64,000 nucleotides of DNA from Seriola aureovittata (Eukaryota; Chordata; Actinopteri; Carangiformes; Carangidae). Below are positions 1-11,800 of the stretch, piece after piece (positions within the stretch are counted from its first letter, which is position 1; each line of letters begins with the position of its first letter). Location of the stretch: NCBI RefSeq assembly GCF_021018895.1, contig NC_079373.1:4157501-4221500 (forward strand). Direction: 5' to 3'. The position numbers and the translations under genes were made by a program. Below the pieces are notes generated by a model, which had not been told where the DNA came from, made no database searches, and saw only the letters and a list, made by a program, of their open reading frames with translations.

Positions 1-737
1 TTTGGTTGGAGCTAAGTCTCTCATTAGCTGCGCTGCACTTAAGAGACCAAAACCCCTTTTGACAGTTAAATTGGCTAGATTGCCTCCTGTTTTCCTCATC
101 ATTGCGAGGGTGCAGACCAAAAGCCTTTGAAGAGCAGGATTAAAACCATGTGATTTCTTTTAATTGGACCATTAGTAGAGAATTAGCATTGAGCTTCGCA
201 GCCTTGTTAAGGAGAAGGAAAAAACCCACCAGGTGCCTGTGTTCAGGACTCAGGCTCGTTAGATCAGAACATTCTGTTAATTAGGACTCGCTTTTGTTCC
301 CGTGTTGGTCACCCGTTTGATGACGTTTTTCATTTGTCATCCGAGGCTCTGGGATACACATGCTCGGCGCTTTTCCTCCCTCTTCCCATCGTTTTTTTTT
401 TTTCAGAGCGGTTCCTCCCAAAGCCTCCTTTTTCTATTTGGCCTCTAATGGAGTATGGAAATCAGCAGCGGCCACTTACCTTCATGTGTGTCAGGCTCTC
501 AGGGAGCCGTTTGTTCGTTCTGTGCGAGGTGAATGAGAGGTGAGGCGATCTGCAGCTGGTCAGCACAGAGTCACTGAGTATTAAAACAACACGGGGTTTG
601 TTCTAAGGTAGTTTGAGGACAAAGTTCAAATGCTGTCACATAAATTCTTAGTTTCAGAAGAGGGTAATAAATGGACTCTCAAATTCTTACCTGTAAAGCC
701 AGAAAAATGTCCTGTGAGGCAGAAAACATACATCTGG

Positions 738-950
738 GGCCGGTTTCACAAAGATATCTTAGACTGGTCTGTAGTGTTGGTCCAGTCTTCATTTTGCTCA
801 TAGATTAGTTTAATGCAAGTCAGACTGTTTCACAAAAAAAGACTGAGTCATTTTAAGCCAAAGAAACATTAGACACCCCCAGGCTAACTCAAGTCTAAGA
901 CCAGTGTTACCATGGTAACAATTAATGACACCTGTGCTGACAAGTAGCAC
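738..950. repeat. Probable interspersed repeat in lmo1 intron
   Basis: GGCCGGTTTCACAAAGATATC and a diverged internal copy, GACTGTTTCACAAAAAAAGAC, with several AGTCTAAGAC-type motifs in both orientations. It resembles a teleost MITE-like repeat, but the ends are unclear. Confidence 0.35.
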
Positions 951-1751
951 CCAACAAGAAAAAACATGGCTCATAATTTGTGGTTTGCTAACATTGTTAT
1001 GGAGAGAGAAAGGGAAGGGAAAGGGTGTTCACAGCCAATTTTATGAGATCAAGTTTTTTTACACTTCTACTTTCTCACATTTTGTTTCACTCGTCGCTGA
1101 ATTTCCAAAGTAAAACGTCCTTATAACTGTTGAATTCTTCCAGTATACAAATATTTTCTGCTGGGGTAAACAGAGCTCAGCGGTTGCATTCAGTTCCTTG
1201 GTTGGCCTTTTTTTTTTTTTTAATTTTATTTGAAAAAAACTCTTAATTTACCCAGAATTCAGTGTGCCACAGTCCGGCTTAAGATAGTCAAGAACTAAAC
1301 TGCTTTGTGCAACAGATGAATTCACACGTCTGTCTGAAGTCTGACTGTTTGTTATATCTAAGACACAGTCAAAGTCCCTGGTTCTTAAGGTAATAAATAT
1401 ATTATCTACATATAAATTCAGGCATTTTCGTGTCAGTGAATCTCCACCTTGCTGCTCTCGTTCAGTAGCTGGTATAATAAAGTTAAGATCAGAGTTATGT
1501 CCCGTTTATGAGAGATTTTACAACTGATGTTGTGCTTGCTGAGTACAGGAACAACATTAGTGTTTCTTTTTAGAAATAAACAGAAAAGAAACTGTAGTTA
1601 TGCTGCGTTCACAGCACAACAAAACACCCTGTCGTTACAGCATTCATTCATTACTGAACTCCCTTTAAGGCTCCCCTCATTTCATAGTTGTTTTCTTGGC
1701 TGAAATGTGTCCAGACTACAGGTCTGCTTGTCGCCCTCTCTCTCTCTGCAG

Positions 1752-2323
1752 GCTCTTCGGGGTGACGGGGAACTGTGCAGCCTGCAGTAAGATGATCCCT
1801 GCCTTTGAGATGGTGATGAGAGCCAGAGACAACGTCTACCATTTAGACTGCTTCGCCTGTCAGCTCTGCCGCCAGAGGTAAGATTAGGGGAGCAATTAGC
1901 CGGGGAGATCAAATTCAGTTGACTTATCATGGAGGTGTACTCGTGAGCTCACTGGTCATGACGAGCATAGCACCAATGCACCGCAATCAGGAGGTGATGA
2001 AATTTATTGCACAGTTTAAAACCTCAAGGGGTTAACGACTTTGTATATATCTTGGATAGTTAATCAAGCAGCAATCATGCAAGATTAATTTTCTGATTAT
2101 CATAGCAGTGGATGTGTTCTGAAAATATGCCTGAAATGCTCCTCGGGGACCTCATGATTCACTTCAGCTCCGGCAAGAACCGAGACCCAGTTCCATATTT
2201 TTTATTCCTCTCTGCAGATTTTGCGTGGGAGACAAGTTTTTCCTCAAGAACAACATGATCCTGTGCCAGCTGGACTACGAAGGAGGCCATCTTAATGGCA
2301 GCGCTGAGAGGCAGCCTCAATAA
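1752..2323 (+). CDS. lmo1: LIM domain only protein 1, last two coding exons (5' part outside window)
   Basis: LIM-only nuclear cofactor that bridges LDB1 and bHLH/GATA factors; it has no DNA-binding domain. Two exons are seen: 1752-1877, after a polypyrimidine tract and CAG, and 2218-2323, ending in TAA. Joined (AG|A gives Arg), they encode the second LIM domain. Zinc ligands are visible as the CAAC pair, H and C in YHLDCFAC, C in QLC, and the final C and D of ILCQLDYE. The C-terminal tail, GHLNGSAERQPQ, resembles the LMO1 tail (GQLNGTFESQVQ) and not the LMO3 tail, which is why LMO1 is preferred. The first LIM domain and start codon must lie upstream. The first base of exon 1752 completes the Arg codon before LFG. 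Identification is firm for LMO1/LMO3 and good for lmo1, supported by the ric3 neighbour. Confidence 0.9.
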
Positions 2324-2984
2324 GAGGTAATGTTCTGATGACGATAAATTACAGCCCCAGACAGCTGCTCTGACAGTTTGAACTAAACCATGCACTGAGA
2401 TATCTGGAAGGTATACAAGTGGACTCACAAGCTCATCCCAAGTATGACCATATGTAGACATGAGCCTTCAGACAGGAGGCTGCTGACATCAGAGAATCCA
2501 TGCCAAGACATGTTGCAGCGTATTATCTTTGAAAAACTGCATTATGTGACATTTATTATGGATCCACGTACATATGTTCAGTTTAAGGGCAGTTTATGAA
2601 AATGGATTGAAGTCTGATCATTTAATTCATGTTGTGAGTCAGGCTTGTGAATATCTGACGCACGTATTAAACAGGCTCAGAGCCAGATGTGTCTTCATTA
2701 CTGCGATAAATTGAACCCTTTTCCCTAAAGCCCCCAACAATCCCCTCAATGAATGTCTAATAATTTACCCTTGAACTCAGCAAACCAAAGTAGTTGTCGG
2801 TGTGGTTGCCAACTCCGTGAACCATGTGCCCTCAGGCTCTATTTAAAACACAACCTAACTTTAAAACATACTGTACAGCTGTGCTAGATGCAATTAACTT
2901 GTATGTTTAAAGTTTAATTCTTACTTGGACGAACCCACAAACAATTATCACCCAACTCTGCAGCACTTCAGTGTGCTTTAGCTC

Positions 2985-3012
2985 AGCAGCAGCAGCAGCA
3001 GCAGCAGCAGCA
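2985..3012 (+). repeat. CAG trinucleotide repeat
   Basis: About nine CAG units in non-coding DNA between lmo1 and ric3. No reading frame spans it. Confidence 0.85.
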
Positions 3013-3500
3013 CTGTAAGCTACAAATCAAACACTCAGCAGCATCCAGGTTTTTTTTTCATCAATTGATGGAGAACAAAACAGAGCTAAAAAGATAGTGA
3101 ACGTTTGGATGTAGATTCATCAGGTGGCTGATGACTCCAAATTAATGATACTGCTCCATGTCTGTCAACGTGTTTTCTGCATCAAATTTATAGGGCAATG
3201 ATTAGTCAGTTGTTTCTGTCTTTCAGCTTGTTTAGAAGTTCTTCAGTTTGGCTGAGAAAATGATTAGTGCAGCTGTAAAGCTCATTGTGCTAACTCACAA
3301 CTCGCAGCTTGTAACATCACTGTGGATCACAAAATGCATGCTAAATGCTAATATCTTTTTTTTTTTTAATTATTGACAGAAAAAAACAGCAGCCTTGCAT
3401 CATTTGTAGCACCACATCTCTGCAACATTGTACCGTTCAGCTTCAGAGGAGACTGATGTGCAACCCTGTAGAGGTCAACCACAACCCACACAAAATGCTA

Positions 3501-3680
3501 AACCTGGCTCACCTGGTGGAGCGCGCACCATGAAGGTGTAGTCCTGGCCGCAGCTGCCAGGGTTCGAGTCCGACCTGCGGCCCTTTGCTGCATATCTCCC
3601 CCCCCTCTCTCTCCCTGAATTTCCTGTCTCTCTCTCACTGTCGCTATTGGAATAAAGGCAAAAAAAAAGCCCTAAAAATG
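3501..3680 (+). repeat. tRNA-derived SINE
   Basis: A-box-like ACCTGGTGGAGCGCGC near 3511 and B box GGTTCGAGTCC at 3561-3571, with spacing fitting a pol III promoter. A C/T-rich body (CTCTCTCTCCCTG) and a tail of AATAAAGGC plus A-run with AAGCCC follow. This is the standard layout of a percomorph tRNA SINE. Confidence 0.8.
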
Positions 3681-3727
3681 CAAATATTTCACTAAAGAAA
3701 AGCCATCACACAACGAAGAGTTTAAAA

Positions 3728-3829
3728 TGCAAACCCACGCAGGCACAGGGAGAACATGCAGCCAGGTTCAAACCCAGAAACTTGTTACTGTGAGGCGACA
3801 GTGCTAATTATTGCACCAACATGCCGCCC
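3728..3829 (-). repeat. Second tRNA-like SINE fragment, opposite orientation
   Basis: Read on the minus strand it has GGCGGCATG, TTAGCACTGTCGCCTCACAG, a B-box-like GGTTTGAACC, then TGTTCTCCCTGTGCCTGCG. This is a fish repeat head seen at very high copy. It lies about 50 bases from the + strand SINE and is followed by an ATT microsatellite. Confidence 0.7.
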
Positions 3830-5309
3830 GTATCATTATTATTATTATTATTATTGTGTGGTGGTGTAGTTAACGGTGCGAACATGGTTGCACACACTCT
3901 CTGTTGTCTGGTACTGAGAAATGACTGGATTTGCAGGGAAGAGCTGTAAATCATTAGAGAAGCAGACAAAGACCCTTAGTCTCATCTGTTGTCACACCAC
4001 CTCTGCATTACCTCACATCAAAGACAACATACAGTATACTGTATCTTGTTACCTGGTTGTTAGATGATATATTCACTGAATGCCAACTAATCTGCTGCAG
4101 CTTCAAAACAATGAGCGCAGTGGATTGTTGGGAGCGAGCTGTCTGTCCAGAGGAAGCTGAGCTTATCGACATGGTGGAGTGTCGTCTATGCAGCAGACAC
4201 ATGATTTGACTGAAATCACATTTTTCAAACTGGTGCAACATGTGGAGCTGCAGGTTTAAACGCGTCTCTCTGAAGCTTTAAAGAGCAGACAAATAAATCC
4301 TGTGGGAGCAGAGCTCTTCCTGCATCGAGCCTCTGGATGGGCGTGTGAGCAGTGGTCCACTCTGAGGGCAGATTGTTGGAGCAAGGTTGAAAGCAAGTGC
4401 AGCAAATACCACAGACTCCACAGCTATGAAGGTTTCAGGGTTTGCTCCGGTTCAAAAACATTCCCTGAAGCCACCAACAGCCCAACCTATAATTATAATA
4501 CTAACTGTACAACTACAGTTCATAAAATACACAACACCGCACTGGACACGCGATCGACTCTGGAAGTGGAGAGCTTTTACTTTTTGGTTAGTTTCAAAAC
4601 TTCCCGAGTTCATGTTGAAACTACTCTTGTAGAGATCATTTTCTTTTTCAAAATAAAAGTCTTTACATATGAGGACATGACCAACTCAAGTCAATATTGT
4701 AAACGGAGGTGAGAGGTGAGGTATGTTTAATACATGTGTTGTCAGCTGTTGGTTTGCTGTATATTTTGTTTGGAGGGCGTTAAAATGGGAGTCTCCTTTA
4801 GAAATGTGGCTCCAACACAGTAATTTTGATAAAATGGCTTCAGTGAAGGCTCTTTGGCTTCCAGATGTTGTAACTCTTTATAACTGTTCTCTCAAGACCC
4901 AAATAGTTTTGTTGATGTAGGATTTTAAAAAAAATAGATTTATAAGATTTTACATAAATGTGAGTACTGGACCACTGCGTTTCTGTGTGTATTTTTCTTG
5001 GTTCTCACTCTACCTGAATTATGTATGTACGTATCTAACATGGCATTCATACCACTACTTCACATCTGGATAATAAGTTAGATAAAGACAATGAAAATCA
5101 GGTTTTCAAAGTAAGACCTGAATACCATTGACCTTTTTATTATGAAACACTATAAGATAAGTGACATTTAACTTTATGTCTTCTAATGAACACACACACA
5201 CACACACATCTCCTGCGGATAATCCTGCAGGTCTGTCGACGTCAGCTTCTTTATCTCCAACTCCAAATATAGACAACAGGTAGATTTAAAAGACAAGGCG
5301 GAGAATGAA

Positions 5310-5530
5310 ACCAGCGCAAACTAGAGCGCAGACCTCCTCCAAGGCCACCGTCAAAGAACATACAGCAGACTAGAAAAAAACTCTAATTCAGAGTAAATGA
5401 TCCAGATGGGCTCTTCTCGGGGCCTTCACCAAGTTTGGTGCAAATGGGTTCAATACTTTTTACGAAATCCTGCTGAAAAACAAACAGATACGGGTGAAAA
5501 CATGACCTCCTTGATGGAGGTAATAATATT
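5310..5530. repeat. Interspersed fish repeat with GACCTCC ends
   Basis: Starts AGAGCGCAGACCTCCTCCAAGG and ends GACCTCCTTGATGGAGGTAATA. Between them is the usual AAGTTTGGTGCAAATGG and AATCCTGCTGAAAAACAAAC. It is a common low-complexity-like teleost repeat of unclear class. Confidence 0.5.
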
Positions 5531-8500
5531 AGTTATATGCTAATTTTCTCATTTGTAGATAAGTGATAATTTAACTAGTAAGTAGTGCTCACTATTTAGT
5601 TTAGCTTGGAAAACGAGGTTTACTTTCACATAAATGTCAGTTTTGGTTTATTTTTAAAGGATAAGGTGGCGTTATTCTATATGTTTCTTAATGTCAACAA
5701 ACCACACTGTTCCTACTGAGGAGGCAGATCTCTAACATACCACCAATAACATCAACATTTACTTTCACTTACTTATTTTCAAGGACGACACACATCAATC
5801 AACACTTCTGTAGATGTTAGCCAGTGTTAGCCAGCAGGCTAATTCCCAGCTGAAGTCCTTAGGTGAGATGTGATGTTTAAAACTTACAGACAGAAGGAAA
5901 CAAGAGGCCACAAAGCAACAGCAACAAAACAAGCGTTGTCAAGACACAAGCTGTGCAGAGCAACAGGAAACAGCAAAACATTAGTTCAGTAATACAGCAA
6001 CAATTCCATTCAAGCAACAGAAAACAACAAAACACAGCAAAGCAAAACTGATTATAACTATGTATGACACATAGACCTTCAGAGCAGCAATAAGACATAA
6101 ATAAAATATGATAATCATCGTGTTGATCTTGATAAAATACTAGAGTTCATCTAACACATAAGCCATGCTGCACAGAGCTGTAAGACACAACTAATACAAT
6201 AGGGCTTTGTTAGATGAATACACATTAGTTGTAGTGAGTATTTAAAGCAGCAGGATTGTGTGAACTGTGTGTGATCATGATGACGAAGCAACATGTCAAC
6301 CAGTGCAACAGTGAGGTTCACTGATGTGTTTAACTATTTTTGGACAACAATGGAGCCGTGTGGCTCAGAGCAATAATATCAGGCTTTGACTACAAAGATA
6401 AGACTCGTTAGTATAATCAGTTCATCGTTGGATTTATTGACAATAGGACAAATAAGGAATATAGCCAGCCCTCTCCTTCAAATATACAATACAATATAAA
6501 ACTGTTATATTTGAAATGTTGTATTTAATGTTTTTCCAAAAGAGAAAAAGGATTTTCTATTGAATTTGTCCGTGTAGCAAATCACAACCATTTATTCACA
6601 ACGTATACCACAATTTATTATAAGACAAATAACCTCTGTTATACCACAATTAGTGGACACGTACATCTGATCATATGTTTTTATTGAACCTCTGAAACCA
6701 CACAGAGCGATCCGGAGCTGTTTTATATTTTCTTCTCTCTCTGCAGATCAGACCAGGACGACTGTGAGCCAGTTGGACTGTGAAACTCACAGCAGCTTCC
6801 CGTTTCAGACCGAACCATGTGTGGAAATAACACATTTCCAGCAGCCCATGTTCGAACTCTCTACTCTGGCGCTGCACGGTAACTATCCTGAAAACTGTTT
6901 CTGATCAGACGGACCAGAGATCGACCAAGATGGAATAATCAGACTTGGAGGAAGATATTTTCCAGAGCACTTATGGTTGTGCCCTCTTTTCTTTTTTTGC
7001 ATTCAACAAAAATAGAGTGAACTAGTGTTTGCAAATAATTTGTAGAGTCAGTTTCACCAAACCTGAAATACTAGACGGACGGAGTGAAGCCAATCAAGCC
7101 ACACATAGCATCAACCAAGTCATCCATCAGAGAAAAATACTAAGTTCCCAGTGATTGTCAACTCGTCCTGGCAGTCAGTGAACTGTCTTTTTGTGGTGAG
7201 CCCCACCCATCTGGCACGAGGGAAGTCCCAAAACAAACTGAAACCTATTTGCAAATACTGTTTGCTTCAACTCAACAACTGAGGACGATCAACTGTTTGT
7301 CTCTTCGCCTCTCGACCCTGAAGGCCTGAGTGGGGCCTCAAACCCGCCGTAGCTTTGTTTCCTCTCTGATCTCAAGCTGTTTTTTTCTCTCGACTGATTA
7401 AACTGAATTTTAATTTCAGTTTGTGTGCTGCTCATTATTTATGTACCGAGACAACCATAATTAGCGAGAGAGGGGCATGACACCAGAGGGAGGAAATCAT
7501 TTAGAATTTCTCTGCCTTCAATAATAATTTGTCTGATGTGTTTTTTCCACAGAAGAAAGTTCAATAAACTACTTACAAATTCCTAAAATTACATCTACCC
7601 CTCCCACAATCCTATAGTGTGAAGCTCCCAAATGAATGAACAATTAGCATTTTTCACTGGAAGGAGACTGAAATATTTCTTGGTATAATAATATCTCTGA
7701 GATAAAAGATCAGCCTGTTCATTAGCTGGTACATTTTGAGGATTGGGACATTAGACAGGATCAGGTTAACTCTCTTCCTGCATGTGAGACAGACACCATT
7801 TGGATTTGATCCCTATTATTGCGCTCAACAAACTGCTGTTTAACAACACGTTGCCATTTTAAGATGACAGGATGGCGGCTGCTTGATTTGACTCATTACT
7901 GAGTTACAGTCTGTGGGTAGGGAGCAGAAGAGATGTGTGAACTGAAGTTCTCCTTTAGAAAGGTTTATGTGAAATATTTATCATCCCTGTGGAGAAAATA
8001 TGACGCTGCAGGACATAATTAAGGAAGACTGCACAGAATAAAGAATAAAAGCTGGGAAAAAAACGAATTAATGTCTGCAAAACAAAAATGTCAGTTACCG
8101 TGGCAAAGAAATGAATCAATGTTCGGCAAATGCAAAATATATTCAGTCTAAGATAAGTAAGTAATATGCTATGTAGTGTATTACACATCAGAATCATTGT
8201 ACAGACTCAAAACTGTTATATATCTCAGTGATTATACAAACCTGCAGCTCTGGATTCAAGATTTTACACACTTCAGTTTATATCAATCATTTAGACTTAT
8301 CCCAGGGAATAGTAGAGTTAGTAGTTAGTTTCACCTCTTACAAAAAACATTCTACCTGTGAGAAATCCAATGAGTGGGTTTGTAGGTGCCCAAACTTTTT
8401 TCACATGCCCTTAGTGCTGTTTTTACTTACAGTTTTTTTTCTTCTTGTTTAAGTTCATGAAATAGAAAGTAATAGTGCATTTTACTTCTTACTATTTACT

Positions 8501-8714
8501 TATCTCCCCTTCCAAACAATGATGGTAGAGGATGTAATTTGCCCAAACTTTACTTTTATCTTTTTATGGGCAATTAAATTAAACAAAACTGTGAGAGGAA
8601 TCTCACAATTGTTTATGCGTCGACATTTCCTGAGTACATAAAACCTTTTCTATATTAATAAGTGTTAATTCTCAGGCTGCTGTACCGCTCATTAAAATCA
8701 CTCAGACGGTCCTT

Positions 8715-8732
8715 TGGCGCCACCCAGCGGTG
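8715..8732 (-). promoter_or_regulatory. Candidate CTCF site upstream of ric3
   Basis: GGCGCCACCCAGCGGTG; its reverse complement fits the CTCF core (CCGCTGGGTGGCGCC). It lies about 160 bases before the ric3 ATG. An ETS-like ACTTCCG lies close by, at about 8759. This is motif evidence only. Confidence 0.45.
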
Positions 8733-8892
8733 AAATACGGTAGTTACAGCCCAGGTCCACTTCCGCTCCTTCAGCCAACACAAGGAAGTCCAGCCGAGCG
8801 ACTTCAACCTGCCCCGCTCCTCTGCTCGCTCACTGTGTACCTGTCAGAACCCGGCGTTTCTTCAGTAGGACGGTGACCGCTTACCTGTCGTC

Positions 8893-11800
8893 ATGGTAAT
8901 GTCAACGTTTCAGAAGGTCACTCTCGCGACGTGTCTCGTGCTGTGCGTCGCGCTGCTGCTTCCCAAACTGCTGCTGTCCCGAGGGAGGAAGGATGCTGCT
9001 GAGCGGCCGGAGGGTGCGTCACCGTTAACGGTTTCTCCTGGTCGTCAAAACGCCTCCAGCTCGATGTGTGGAGGCTTTTCTGGGGGAGGAGGAAGGCTTT
9101 TAATTTACTGGCTTTTATAGCGGTGATATAATGTCTATTTATTTTGTACCTCAACAAAATGTTTACCGATGGATCATCGTTGTTGCAGTCACATTTTCCT
9201 CCCTGAAGAGGGCGCTAAAATACCGACACCTTCATTTTTTTTTTTTTTTTAATGATTATAATAATACGTATAAAATAAAGATAATATTAAGCCAAGTAAA
9301 AATAACACAATCTACTAATCTAATGATTTTATGTCGTGCATGTGTGTACTCTTTGCTTAGGGCTAGTATAGTGACTAAATTTCCCAGAGCTCCATTTACA
9401 CCTGCTTGTTTTGTTTGACAGACAGTCGAAATGTAGAATATATTAAATTTACAAAGATAAAAAAGTAACATGCTACAAATCCTCAATTTGAGAAGCAGGA
9501 ACCAGAGAATGTTTCACAACTAATCAACAAATAAACCTTTATGAAGTAGGGATTTATTGTAGGGCTGTATTTTCTAAACTATTAATTGTCTTTTTTCAAT
9601 ATCTTTTTTTAAATACCTAACATATATTATTTAAATATCAAACTGAATGAACTGAAACTGTACTTTCATTATCCATCCTCTTAATGGAGTCATTTTAAGG
9701 CTTGATGCATCTTTTCGGCTGTTGAGTCAAACCACCAAAAAAACGTTGTTTATGTTCTTTAATTATCCCTGTCAGTTTCAGTGAGTAAAGGGCTCTATAA
9801 AAATGTCACAATACAACTACTTGTATGTCCTTGATTTAAAATACTTGACTTCAGTTTACAAGCTCATTGTTCATATCCAGTTGTGGCAAGAACAGGATAT
9901 TTATAACATCAGACGGTTACTTAAATGGAAGCCACATTCAACAGATGCTGCAGATTTAAAAGATTAGGAAGTACCAAAGAAATCCCTTCATTACAACCAG
10001 TCAGATACTGAGTTTGTGTTATATTCTATCTGCTGTTATTTATGTTGTACATTAGTCACGTTTCCTCTTCACCCGTCTTCCCCTCCCTGCAGGTTCTGGT
10101 CGTTTCCCTCCGATGGTGCACCGTCAGACGGCCCCGGAGGGCCGTGGCCAGAGGGCTGCGAGCGCTGGCTTTTCCAGAGCCCACAACACTGAGGCCATAG
10201 CCAAGGCAAAGGGAGTGGGAACGGGGGCGGGAACCGGAGGCAAATCCAACCTGGCAGGACAGATCATCCCCGTGTACGGCTTCGGGATCTTACTCTACAT
10301 CCTCTACATATTGTTCAAGGTGAAATCCTGGAGACGCAATACACAGCTGATGTGTGCTGTAAAAGTTTTAATACCACAGTACTTTGGTATTCCTTTAAAA
10401 TGTTTATTTTCTTTATTTTATTTGAATGCACATTGATTACTCCTATTACGAAGCATATATACACGAATTAAAAATAACCAAAAGCTTGTGCAGTGGAGGC
10501 AGAAAGCTGAAAGCATATACAAAGACGTCTAAAAACCTGAGGCAAAAATAAACAGGATTTCATTTAATGGAAATAATATGTTTAAAAGTCCTGCATTCAA
10601 AATGTCACAGAAGGGCTGGGTAAGAAACCTCAGTACTTTTTGGTACAGACTGAAATGTATCTGTAGCTCAAAGTATTAACTTTGGCAACCTGGCAATGAA
10701 TGTTAGACATTTGTAATCTTGTTTATTTATTCTTTGATCTGACATATTCCTTATTTTTCCAATGTTGTTTCATTTGGCCAAGTTCTTATAAGGCTGCTTG
10801 ACAAGTTTAGTATTGCAAACGTAGAAGTTTGGTGTTGTTGCATTGAAACTCAGGGTTCTTATTGGTATCAAAATATTCCAAACTACGGTAGGGCTGCAAC
10901 TAACTGTTACCTTCATTAACAATTTATCTGTTCTCTCAGTTAACTGTTTTATTAATAAAATGTCAGAAAATTGTGGAAAAAATGATCATCCCAGAGCCCA
11001 AAGAAATGTCTTCAAATGTCGTGTTTTGTCCAAAATCATATAGAGATATTCAGTCTCTTACTGTAGGAGACTGAGGAAACCAGCAAATATTCACATTGGA
11101 GGAGCCGGAATCAAATGATTTTGGCATTTTGTTCTTGAAATAAAAATTTGCCAGTTGATTTTCTGTTGAATTTACTACTCGCTGCAGCTCTAAACAACAT
11201 TTGTTCCCTTATTGCATCAAAATCTACATTATCAATTTCTAAATAAAATATTTCAAATTGAAATAAAAATAAAACCATGAAGCACAAAATAAGTAATTAA
11301 ATTCTACTTTAAAAAGTAAGAATGATGTTTGACAGACATGAAGGTGAGTGTGGAAGTGGTTTGAACACAGACAGACACGTTGCTGTGAGGTTTGTTGTGA
11401 TGTGTTGTTTTCAGACTTTGCTGTCTCCCTGTTAGATCACGTCTAAAAGCAGCAGCAAACCGACAGAGAGCCGCTTTCCTTCAGTCCGCTCAGAGAACAT
11501 GAAGAGAAAGATCAGTGAGTACCATCCAACAACAACATACTCGCTCTTTTAGCATTTAGCAACTTTGGCACTTACTTCAATCTCAGTTCTTTAACAGTAT
11601 TGTAGCTCTGTATGTCTCTGAACATGCTGTACACCTGCCTGTCCAGCCGTTTGTTCTCCCGAGAGCTCATGTCGGTTTGTTCTACCACCTGGACGGCCCT
11701 GAAGGGCGGCGTCGGCCCGTTTTCTGTGCATGTTTCCCTCCAGACGAGGCACTGGGGTCAACTCTAGCTGTGACAGTTCTAGATTTAGCCTCATCACACA

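Larger units (their letters stand above)
2324..8892. other. lmo1-ric3 intergenic region or lmo1 3' UTR/intron
   Basis: No further coding exon was recognised. It holds two SINEs, a CAG and an ATT repeat, a DNA repeat near 5.3 kb, and at 6747 an acceptor-like site discussed under findings. Poly(A)-like AATAAA occurs near 7563. Confidence 0.6.

Noticed and set aside
4302..4712. 136-codon + strand frame after lmo1
   Set aside because: No family resemblance, low-complexity composition and no supporting signals. Treated as chance.
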